Of a stretch of 7,107 nt of DNA, positions 1-5,881 are shown piece by piece. The stretch lies in assembly GCA_022798855.1 (NCBI GenBank), contig JAAWNI010000118.1, forward strand, positions 1 through 7,107, in the 5' to 3' direction. A program made the position numbers and the translations under genes. The notes under the pieces are model-generated. The model ran no database searches and had not been told where the DNA came from. It saw only the letters and a program-made list of their open reading frames with translations. Each line of letters begins with the position of its first letter. Positions within the stretch are counted from its first letter, which is position 1. Source of the stretch: Lawsonibacter sp. GTDB lineage: Bacteria > Bacillota > Clostridia > Oscillospirales > Oscillospiraceae.

Positions 1-57
1 TCTTGCAATACATCCAGTATTTCTGCGAAAATTTGCCTTGTCTGACGGCAAAATTCC

Positions 58-86
58 TTGTCATTCGGCATACCTTGAGATATTAA
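58..86 (+). promoter_or_regulatory. possible promoter for the MBOAT/DHHW operon
   Basis: TTGTCA at 58-63 (5 of 6 to the sigma-A -35 consensus) lies 17 bases before TATTAA at 81-86 (4 of 6 to the -10 consensus). Transcription would start near 93, just before the hairpin at 104-122. It is the best promoter-like pair upstream of the MBOAT gene. It could be chance in this AT-richer leader, and the operon may instead be read from further upstream. Confidence 0.35.
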
Positions 87-103
87 ACAGGCTCTTAGAA
101 GAG

Positions 104-127
104 CGGCGTCTGACAGACGCCGTTTTT
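104..127 (+). terminator. rho-independent terminator or attenuator upstream of the MBOAT gene
   Basis: CGGCGTCTG (104-112) and CAGACGCCG (114-122) are perfect complements around a single base. A physical hairpin would be about 7 bp with a TGACA loop. It is followed directly by five T (123-127), the usual shape of an intrinsic terminator on the plus strand. A second small palindrome, GCTCTT-AG-AAGAGC (91-104), abuts it. Most simply it ends a plus-strand gene left of the window. If the promoter at 58-86 is real, it would instead act as an early attenuator of the MBOAT operon. Confidence 0.6.
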
Positions 128-158
128 CCTGATGATACAAGAGAGGGCGGAATGCCGA

Positions 159-1571
159 ATGGTTTTCAGCAGTTTGATATTTTTGCTGTTTTTCTTTCCC
201 GCGCTGTTGGTGTGCTACTTCTGCGTCCCCAAAAAGCTGCGGGGGGTCCGCAACTGCGTGCTGCTGGGGTTCAGCCTGTTTTTTTACCGCTGCGGCGGGG
301 CGGACTATCTGCCATTGCTGCTGATATCCATTGGCGCGAACTACGTTGGGGGGCTGCTGGCCGCTTCGGAGCGGCCGGCGCTGAAAAGGCTGGGCCTGTG
401 GGGGGCGGCGGCCGTTGGGCTGGGGATGCTGGGGTGGTTCAAATACGCCGGCTTCGCGGCGGAAAACCTCAACGCCCTGGGCCTGCCCGTGCCGGTCCCG
501 GAGATCGTCCTGCCCATCGGCATCTCCTTTTTTACCTTCCAGGGGCTGAGCTACGTCATCGACGTCTACCGGGGGGATGCCCAGCGCCAGAAAAATCCCC
601 TGTACGTGGCCCTGTATGTGTCGCTGTTCTCCCAGCTGGTGGCGGGGCCCATCGTCCGCTACACCACCGTGGAGGAGGAGATTACCCAGCGGGAGGAGTC
701 CATCCATGAATTTTCCCAGGGGGTGGTCCGCTTCCTCTTCGGACTGGGCAAGAAAATGCTGCTGGCCAACGTTATGGGGGAGGTGGCCGACGCCATTTTC
801 GGCCAGCCCGCCGGCGGCATAGGCCCGGCCCTGGCCTGGATGGGGGCGCTGGCCTACACGCTGCAGATCTATCTGGACTTCTCCGCCTACTCCGACATGG
901 CCATCGGCCTGGGCCGGATGTTCGGCTTTCATTTCCTGGAAAATTTTAACTACCCCTATATATCCCGCTCCGTGACGGAGTTCTGGCGGCGGTGGCACAT
1001 CTCCCTGTCCTCCTGGTTTCGGGATTACGTCTACATCCCCCTGGGGGGGAGCCGGCGCTCCCTGGGCCGGAACCTGTTCAACCTGACGGCGGTGTGGCTG
1101 CTCACCGGGCTGTGGCACGGGGCGTCATGGAACTTTGTGCTGTGGGGGGCCTGGTTCCTGGCGCTGCTGGCCGGGGAGCGCTACCTGTGGGGTGGTAGGC
1201 TGAGACGGGCCCCCGGAGCGGTGGGCTGGCTGTACGCCATGCTGGCGGCGGTTTTCAGCTGGGTGCTGTTCCGCTCCCCCAGCCTGAGCTACGCCCTGGG
1301 CTATTTCGGTGCCATGTTCGGCCTGGGCGGCGGGGCGGACGGCCAGGAGGTCTATTTCCTGCTGGAGTACTGGCCGGAGTGGATCGGGGCGCTGCTGGCC
1401 ATCCTGCCCTGGAAGCTGTGGCTCCAGGAGCGGCTGGAGGAGCGGGGGGACGCCCTGTCCCAGGGCGTCCTGGAGTGGGCCCCAAAGCTGATGGCTTTGG
1501 GGCTGATGGGGCTGTCCTATGTGAAGCTGGTCTCCGGCAGCTTCAACCCCTTTATTTACTTTCAGTTCTGA
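159..1571 (+). CDS. MBOAT-family membrane O-acyltransferase (AlgI/DltB-like)
   Basis: A polytopic membrane protein of 470 residues that should pass an acyl group, usually acetyl, across the membrane for O-acylation of an extracellular polysaccharide or wall polymer. What is seen: the typical N-terminus MVFSSLIFLLFFFP; LPIGISFFTFQGLSYVIDVY at about 118-137; QLVAGPIVRY at 159-168; DFSAYSDMAIG at 240-250; the core EFWRRWHISLSSWFRDY at about 274-290 followed by YIPLGG; TGLWHGASWNFVLWG at 316-330; and a C-terminus ending FIYFQF. H320 in the LWHG motif matches the essential histidine of AlgI, and H280 is the second conserved histidine. I chose the ATG at 159, not the in-frame ATG at 132, because MVFSS is the family start and GAGAGGG lies at 141-147, whereas 132 has only T-rich sequence before it. 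The DHHW-family gene 15 bp downstream is the expected partner. The family is certain; the polymer acylated is unknown. Confidence 0.93.
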   Translation: MVFSSLIFLLFFFPALLVCYFCVPKKLRGVRNCVLLGFSLFFYRCGGADYLPLLLISIGANYVGGLLAASERPALKRLGLWGAAAVGLGMLGWFKYAGFAAENLNALGLPVPVPEIVLPIGISFFTFQGLSYVIDVYRGDAQRQKNPLYVALYVSLFSQLVAGPIVRYTTVEEEITQREESIHEFSQGVVRFLFGLGKKMLLANVMGEVADAIFGQPAGGIGPALAWMGALAYTLQIYLDFSAYSDMAIGLGRMFGFHFLENFNYPYISRSVTEFWRRWHISLSSWFRDYVYIPLGGSRRSLGRNLFNLTAVWLLTGLWHGASWNFVLWGAWFLALLAGERYLWGGRLRRAPGAVGWLYAMLAAVFSWVLFRSPSLSYALGYFGAMFGLGGGADGQEVYFLLEYWPEWIGALLAILPWKLWLQERLEERGDALSQGVLEWAPKLMALGLMGLSYVKLVSGSFNPFIYFQF

Positions 1572-1586
1572 CGGGGAGGGAGAACG

Positions 1587-2792
1587 ATGAACGGCAAAAC
1601 AATCCGGCTCTCTGAGCTCCTTGTCAGCCTCTGTTTTCTGGCCTTTTTGTTTAGCGCTATGGTTGTGACGGTGGCCAAATACCGGGAAGCGGACGCCTTC
1701 TATGAGAACCGCAGTCTGGCGGCGATGCCGGAGTACACAGCCGAAGCGGACGGCAACGGCAGCTATGTCAAGGACCTGGACAAGTTCATTGTGGACCGGG
1801 CGGCCCTGCGCACCGCCCTGCTCAAGTGGAAAACCGGGCTGGACCTGGCCCTGGGCCGGCCGGCGGTCAATGACACGGTGATTTCCGGCGGCTGGTTCCT
1901 GCCCTATCTGGGCTACCCGCAGGTGGATCGGGAGGAGGCCGCCGCCAGTGCGGAGCTTATGGCGGACAATCTGGTCCGTATTCGGGACGCGGCGGCGGAG
2001 TATGGCGGGCAATACTGCTATGTGGCCGTCCCCAACCAGTATGTCTACGGCGCGGAAGCCTACCCCTCCTATATGGACAGCCGCTTCCAGAAGCAGCACC
2101 TCAATGTGGAGCTTTTGTCCGCCGCTCTGGCGGAGCGCGGGGTGGACTTCCTGGACGTGGGGGCGGAGGTGGAAGCCCTGGGCCGCCCGGAGGGCTTTAT
2201 GTCCAAGGTGGACCACCATTACACCATGGAGGGGGCCTTTTTGACCTACCGGCTCCTGATGGACAAGCTTGCCTCTATGACAGGGGAGGAGCTTCTGATC
2301 CTCGGGGAGGAGGATGTAGCCTTTGAGACGCTGCCCAACACCTACCTGGGCTCCCGGGCCCGGAAGCTGATGGGGATGGTCTCCAGCGAGGAGAAGCTCC
2401 AGCTCCTCTGGCCCAAGGAGGAGGTGCCCTTTGCCCGCTGGGACAACGGGGCGGAGGACCTGCCACGGGTGTACAGCATGCCGGACAGCGCTGAGGAATA
2501 CGCGACCTACGGGGTGTACATGGGGGGCGACATCGCCCATACCACCATCGACACCAACCGCCAGGAGCTGCCCTCCATTCTGGTATATGGCGACAGCTTC
2601 ACCAACGCCTTGGAGTGCATCCTCTACCTCAGCTTCGACCGAATGGATGCCCTGGATTTGCGCTACCACGCCGAGATGAGCCTGACCGACTATATCCGGG
2701 AGACTCAGCCCGACTATGTGGTGTGTGTGCGGGATTACGACGCCCTGTTGCTGCTGAGTGGCAACGGGGCGGGGGAGGAGCTGATTCCTTAG
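1587..2792 (+). CDS. DHHW/AlgX-like SGNH-fold protein, membrane anchored, partner of the MBOAT
   Basis: 401 residues. A hydrophobic helix at about 9-30 with a short charged N-terminus should act as signal anchor and place the rest outside the cell. The catalytic pieces come in the permuted order of AlgX/AlgJ: VDHHYT with D209, H210 and H211, then ILVYGDSFTNAL with S337 as likely nucleophile. The QYCYVAVPNQY strand (about 142-152) and FMSKVDHHYTMEGAF (204-218) match the DHHW family of clostridial proteins, although the family's Trp is Tyr212 here. By analogy with AlgI/AlgX it would take the acyl group delivered by the MBOAT and put it on a polymer. Hydrolysis (de-acylation) is also possible with this fold. 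The start is supported by GGGAGG at about 1574-1580, and the 15-bp spacing from the MBOAT gene argues for one operon. I see no clear terminator after it. Confidence 0.85.
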   Translation: MNGKTIRLSELLVSLCFLAFLFSAMVVTVAKYREADAFYENRSLAAMPEYTAEADGNGSYVKDLDKFIVDRAALRTALLKWKTGLDLALGRPAVNDTVISGGWFLPYLGYPQVDREEAAASAELMADNLVRIRDAAAEYGGQYCYVAVPNQYVYGAEAYPSYMDSRFQKQHLNVELLSAALAERGVDFLDVGAEVEALGRPEGFMSKVDHHYTMEGAFLTYRLLMDKLASMTGEELLILGEEDVAFETLPNTYLGSRARKLMGMVSSEEKLQLLWPKEEVPFARWDNGAEDLPRVYSMPDSAEEYATYGVYMGGDIAHTTIDTNRQELPSILVYGDSFTNALECILYLSFDRMDALDLRYHAEMSLTDYIRETQPDYVVCVRDYDALLLLSGNGAGEELIP

Positions 2793-2838
2793 TCAACCGT
2801 TGGTCATTGGCTGCGGCTTCTTAAAGTTTTGTAAAATT

Positions 2839-2867
2839 TTTTCCAAGGGTGGCAAAGATTTGGAAAA
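2839..2867. promoter_or_regulatory. inverted repeat across the purB promoter, candidate operator
   Basis: TTTTCCAA (2839-2846) and TTGGAAAA (2860-2867) are perfect 8-base inverted copies separated by 13 bases. The right arm ends 5 bases before the -10 box and the repeat spans the presumed -35 region, a position where a bound dimer would block RNA polymerase. The arms do not contain the CGAA core of Bacillus PurR boxes, so I cannot name a regulator. The AT-rich setting makes chance possible. Confidence 0.35.
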
Positions 2868-2878
2868 TGCGTTATAAT
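2850..2878 (+). promoter_or_regulatory. purB promoter
   Basis: A perfect TATAAT at 2873-2878 lies 17 bases after TGGCAA (2850-2855), a weak -35 (3 of 6). Transcription should begin near 2885 and give an untranslated leader of about 100 nt before purB. The perfect -10 and the leader's position make a promoter likely. The poor -35 suggests help from an activator, or a promoter tuned by the inverted repeat overlapping it. Confidence 0.6.
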
Positions 2879-2903
2879 GAGTTCAGAAAATGGGGATGGA
2901 GCC

Positions 2904-2953
2904 GCCGCCCTGTTTGAGAACTCCACAGTGTTGGGGCGGCCATAGGCCGCCCC
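2904..2953 (+). promoter_or_regulatory. purB 5' leader with alternative hairpins
   Basis: GGGGCGGCC (2933-2941) and GGCCGCCCC (2945-2953) form a perfect 9-bp stem with an ATA loop. Upstream, GCCGCCC (2904-2910) is fully complementary to GGGCGGC (2934-2940), so a 7-bp stem with a loop of about 23 nt could form instead and break the first hairpin. Such mutually exclusive pairing is typical of regulated leaders. However, no U-run follows the 3' hairpin and it ends about 20 nt before the purB ribosome binding site. It does not match a purine or other riboswitch I recognise, and the hairpin may only stabilise the RNA. Confidence 0.4.
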
Positions 2954-2985
2954 TGTTGATTTAGACAGAAAAAGAGGTCGATAAG

Positions 2986-4422
2986 ATGTCCACGAACCGC
3001 TATGAGAGCCCCCTGTCCTCCCGCTACGCCAGCGATGAGATGCAGTATATCTTTTCCCAGGACAAGAAATTTTCCACCTGGAGGCGCCTGTGGGTGGCGC
3101 TGGCCAGGGCGGAGATGGAGCTGGGCCTGCCCGTTACACAGGAGCAGGTAGACGAGCTGGAAAGACATGTGGACGACATTGATTACAACAAAGCCGCCCA
3201 GTGGGAGAGGAAGCTGCGCCATGATGTGATGGCCCACGTCCACACCTACGGCGAGCTGTGCCCCAAGGCCATGCCCATTATCCACCTGGGGGCCACCAGC
3301 TGCTATGTGGGGGACAACACCGACGTGATCCTCATGCGGGAGGGGCTGGAGCTGGTCCGGGACAAGGTGGTCCGGGTGCTGGCCCATCTGGCCGGGTTTG
3401 CTGACAAGTATAAATCCTTGCCCACCCTTGGATTCACCCACTTTCAGGCCGCCCAGCTGGTCACCGTGGGCAAGCGGGCCACCCTGTGGATGAACGAGCT
3501 GTTGATGGACCTGGAGGAGATCGAGCACCGTGTTTCCACCCTGGCCCTGCTGGGGTCCAAGGGCACCACCGGCACCCAGGCCTCCTTCCTGGAGCTGTTC
3601 GAAGGGGACCATGGGAAGGTGCGGCTGCTGGAGGAGAAGATTGCCAAGGAGATGGGCTTTACAGCTGTTGTCCCCGTAAGCGGGCAGACCTACTCCCGCA
3701 AGCTGGACTATAATGTGGCGTCCACCCTGGCCGGGGTGGCCCAGTCGGCCAGCAAATTCGCCACTGACCTGCGCCTGCTCTGCCACCTGAAGGAGGTGGA
3801 GGAACCTTTTGAAACCAGCCAGATTGGCTCCTCGGCCATGCCCTACAAGCGCAACCCCATGCGGTGTGAGCGTATCTGCGCCCTGGCCCGGTACGTGATG
3901 GTGGACGTGGGCAACCCCGCTATGACCACCGCCACCCAGTGGTTCGAGCGCACCCTGGACGACTCGGCCAACAAGCGGCTGTCCATCCCGGAGGCCTTCC
4001 TGGCGGTGGACGCCATTCTGAACATCTGGGCCAACGTGGCCGCTGGGCTGGTGGTCCACCCCAAGGTCATCGAGAAGCACGTGCTGGAGGAGCTGCCCTT
4101 TATGGCCAGCGAAAATATCATGATGGACGCCGTCAAGCGGGGAGGGGACCGGCAGGCCCTCCACGAGCGCATCCGGGTGCTGTCCCAGAAGGCGGGCTAT
4201 CATGTGAAGGAGCTGGGCCAGGCCAACAACCTCATCGACCTGATGGCCGACGACCCGGCCTTCGGCATGACCCGGACGGAGCTGTCCGCCCATCTGGACC
4301 CGGCCGCCTACATCGGCCGCTGTCCAGAGCAGGTGGAGGAGTTTTTGTCCGATGCAATTGCCCCTGTGCTGAAAAAGTACGCCGGGGCGCTGGACCGGGG
4401 CGATACTGAGCTGAAAGTTTAA
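2986..4422 (+). CDS. purB: adenylosuccinate lyase
   Basis: 478 residues, full length. It cleaves SAICAR to AICAR and adenylosuccinate to AMP, each releasing fumarate, in cytosolic purine synthesis. Visible motifs of the fumarase/aspartase superfamily: RHDVMAH at 78-84, GFTHFQAAQ at 149-157 and the signature GSSAMPYKRNP at 281-291. Length and motif spacing fit the human-type ADSL branch (about 480 residues) rather than the shorter Bacillus type (about 430). With a constant offset of 7, H79, H152 and S282 align with human H86, H159 (general acid) and S289 (general base), so the active site is complete. The ATG is preceded by AGAGG (2973-2977) with 8 bases between. It has its own promoter and a structured leader. 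The next gene follows after 16 bp, so the two are probably co-transcribed. Confidence 0.96.
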   Translation: MSTNRYESPLSSRYASDEMQYIFSQDKKFSTWRRLWVALARAEMELGLPVTQEQVDELERHVDDIDYNKAAQWERKLRHDVMAHVHTYGELCPKAMPIIHLGATSCYVGDNTDVILMREGLELVRDKVVRVLAHLAGFADKYKSLPTLGFTHFQAAQLVTVGKRATLWMNELLMDLEEIEHRVSTLALLGSKGTTGTQASFLELFEGDHGKVRLLEEKIAKEMGFTAVVPVSGQTYSRKLDYNVASTLAGVAQSASKFATDLRLLCHLKEVEEPFETSQIGSSAMPYKRNPMRCERICALARYVMVDVGNPAMTTATQWFERTLDDSANKRLSIPEAFLAVDAILNIWANVAAGLVVHPKVIEKHVLEELPFMASENIMMDAVKRGGDRQALHERIRVLSQKAGYHVKELGQANNLIDLMADDPAFGMTRTELSAHLDPAAYIGRCPEQVEEFLSDAIAPVLKKYAGALDRGDTELKV

Positions 4423-4438
4423 GGGGCGGGGGTCGATT

Positions 4439-5707
4439 ATGAAAAGGAATAACAACCATTCATACTTTGCCGCAGGGCTGACCGCTTTCGCGGTGGTGGC
4501 GGCGTCGCTGTTCCTCTTTTTTATGCTGTTTCATTTCTCGGCGGTGGCCCGCTTTTTCAGCACACTCAGCGCCATTCTGCGCCCCATCTTTATGGGGGCC
4601 GTAATCGCCTTCCTTCTGCTGCCCGTCCACCGGAATATCCTCCGGTTCCTCCTGGCCATCACCCCGGATAAGCGGATGGAGGAGCGGCACAGCCATGCGT
4701 TCCTCAACTTTATGGCCATTGTGTTCAGCCTGATGCTGGCTTTTTTCCTGATCTACCTCTTACTGGCTATGGTAATCCCCCAGGTGTGGCAGAGTGTTGT
4801 GGGGCTGATTCAGGCTGTCCCCGACTATATGGAGGTGGTCCAGGGCTGGCTTCAGGACTTTTTCGAGGATAATCCGGACATTCAGGCCTCGGTCATGTCC
4901 GTCTATGACTCCGCCGCCACCTCCTTGGAGCAGTGGCTGAACTCCGACATCCTGCCCAATCTGGAGTCGGCCACCACCACGCTGGAGTGGGTGCGCAAAG
5001 ATGTCGTCCCCAACCTGACCGGCGTGATGGCCGGGGTGTCCGGGATGGTGGTGGGCCTTCTGGTGCTGGTGAAGGACCTTCTCATCGCCATTATCGTGTC
5101 TGTGTACCTTCTGGTGCGGAAGGACATCTTCGCCGCCCAGAGCAAGAAGATCGTCTACAGCTTATTTCGTACTGATGTGGCCGACCTGATTATCGGGGAA
5201 GCCCGGAACGCCTACCGGATCATGAGCGGCTTTATCAACGGGAAGCTGCTGGATTCTCTGATTATTGGAATAATCTGCCTGGTGTGCTGCAACATTTTCA
5301 AGTTCCCTTATCCGGCCCTGATTGCCGTCGTGGTGGGCGTGACCAACATCATCCCCTTCTTTGGCCCCTTCATCGGAGCCATTCCCTGCGGACTGCTGAT
5401 TTTCCTGGTCAATCCTCTTCAAGCGGTCTACTTCGCCATCTTTATCCTGGCCCTCCAGCAGTTCGACGGCAACATTCTGGGGCCCAAGATCCTGGGGGAC
5501 TCCACCGGGCTGGCCTCCTTCTGGGTGCTGTTCTCCATCCTCCTGTTCGGAGGACTGTTTGGGTTTGCCGGCATGGTGCTGGGCGTGCCCGTCTTCGCCA
5601 TGATTTACGGCGTAATCAGCCGCCTGGTGGCCCATGGCCTGCGGGGGCGGAATCTGCCGGTGGATACGGCGGACTATATGGGCAAAACCGAGCCGATGTC
5701 CCGCTGA
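4439..5707 (+). CDS. AI-2E/PerM-family membrane transporter
   Basis: 422 residues, a polytopic inner-membrane protein. Hydrophobic segments lie at about 11-34, 44-64, 88-114, 198-226, 268-286, 290-318, 319-340 and 358-396, with a soluble region at about 116-195. The C-terminal half carries the family hallmarks: GFINGKLLDSLIIGII at 264-279, YPALIAVVVGVTNIIPFFGP at 291-310 and QQFDGNILGPKILGDSTGL at 340-358, then a glycine-rich LFGGLFGFAGMVLGVP. Members include TqsA, linked to autoinducer-2 export, and Na+/H+-antiporter-like proteins; sporulation-linked YtvI also belongs here. The substrate of this copy cannot be read from sequence. It starts 16 bp after purB. The ribosome binding site is only a G-run (GGGGCGGGGG, 4423-4432) rather than AGGAGG, so translation may lean on ribosomes leaving purB. 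It ends before the bidirectional terminator at 5848. Confidence 0.92.
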   Translation: MKRNNNHSYFAAGLTAFAVVAASLFLFFMLFHFSAVARFFSTLSAILRPIFMGAVIAFLLLPVHRNILRFLLAITPDKRMEERHSHAFLNFMAIVFSLMLAFFLIYLLLAMVIPQVWQSVVGLIQAVPDYMEVVQGWLQDFFEDNPDIQASVMSVYDSAATSLEQWLNSDILPNLESATTTLEWVRKDVVPNLTGVMAGVSGMVVGLLVLVKDLLIAIIVSVYLLVRKDIFAAQSKKIVYSLFRTDVADLIIGEARNAYRIMSGFINGKLLDSLIIGIICLVCCNIFKFPYPALIAVVVGVTNIIPFFGPFIGAIPCGLLIFLVNPLQAVYFAIFILALQQFDGNILGPKILGDSTGLASFWVLFSILLFGGLFGFAGMVLGVPVFAMIYGVISRLVAHGLRGRNLPVDTADYMGKTEPMSR

Positions 5708-5847
5708 GCCTAGCGGGTCGATACTGTGAAAGCGGGAGATTTTTGCGGATACCCCGGAATGTGTTTAGGAGGTTTTCTATGCGGCCATAGACGTGGTGTC
5801 TATGATGGATCGATACGATATGCTCTCCTGTGCGATCTGAAAAAATC
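5708..5847 (+). other. intergenic segment with strong SD, tiny ORFs and a 7-bp hairpin
   Basis: A consensus AGGAGG (5767-5772) sits 6 bases before an ATG (5779) that opens only Met-Arg-Pro-stop (to 5790). CATAGAC (5786-5792) and GTCTATG (5798-5804) make a perfect 7-bp stem with loop GTGGT. Within its 3' arm an ATG at 5802 opens a 12-codon ORF, MMDRYDMLSCAI, ending at 5840, 8 bases before the terminator stem; it lacks a good ribosome binding site of its own. This could be a small regulatory RNA, a leader peptide or the worn remains of a short gene. I see no convincing promoter inside it. Confidence 0.3.
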
Positions 5848-5881
5848 CCTCCGGTGTACTCTGACACCGGAGGTGTTTTTT
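5848..5881. terminator. bidirectional rho-independent terminator
   Basis: CCTCCGGTGT (5848-5857) and ACACCGGAGG (5864-5873) form a perfect 10-bp stem with loop ACTCTG. On the plus strand it is followed by TG and six T (5876-5881). On the minus strand the stem is followed by a run of T (plus-strand A-run 5840-5845). It therefore serves both the purB-transporter transcript and the convergent DUF4364-Nim operon. The T-run overlaps the stop codon of the Nim-like gene (5880-5882). Confidence 0.9.

Noticed and set aside
132..158. Earlier in-frame ATG at 132 as the MBOAT start
   Set aside because: It has no ribosome binding site, lies within the terminator's downstream flank, and would add nine residues before the family-typical MVFSS start.
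38..709. Plus-strand open frame overlapping the start of the MBOAT gene
   Set aside because: The translation past the first 50 codons is an alanine/glycine/arginine-rich out-of-frame reading of the MBOAT gene. The overlapping frame carries the full family motif series. An ATG at 152 in this frame is close to the GAGAGGG site but does not give a known protein start.
1125..2669. Long open frame of 514 codons on the minus strand
   Set aside because: It runs antisense across the end of the MBOAT gene and most of the DHHW gene, both with clear family motifs. Its product is low-complexity (G/P/H/Q-rich) with no recognisable domain, as expected from the antisense of GC-rich coding DNA.
2793..2845. 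Terminator after the DHHW gene
   Set aside because: There is a T-rich tract (2837-2842), but I could not find a GC-rich stem before it. TTTTGTAAAA would leave a loop of two bases. The operon may read through into the purB leader or end by another means.
2885..2985. Purine, PRPP or ppGpp riboswitch before purB
   Set aside because: The roughly 100-nt leader lacks the three-way-junction signature of the purine aptamer and I cannot match it to a ykkC-type consensus. Only the alternative GC-rich stems are supportable.
2872..4455. Long open frame of 527 codons on the minus strand
   Set aside because: It is antisense to purB over its entire length and its translation is rich in G, H, Q and L without motifs. 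purB is unmistakable on the plus strand.
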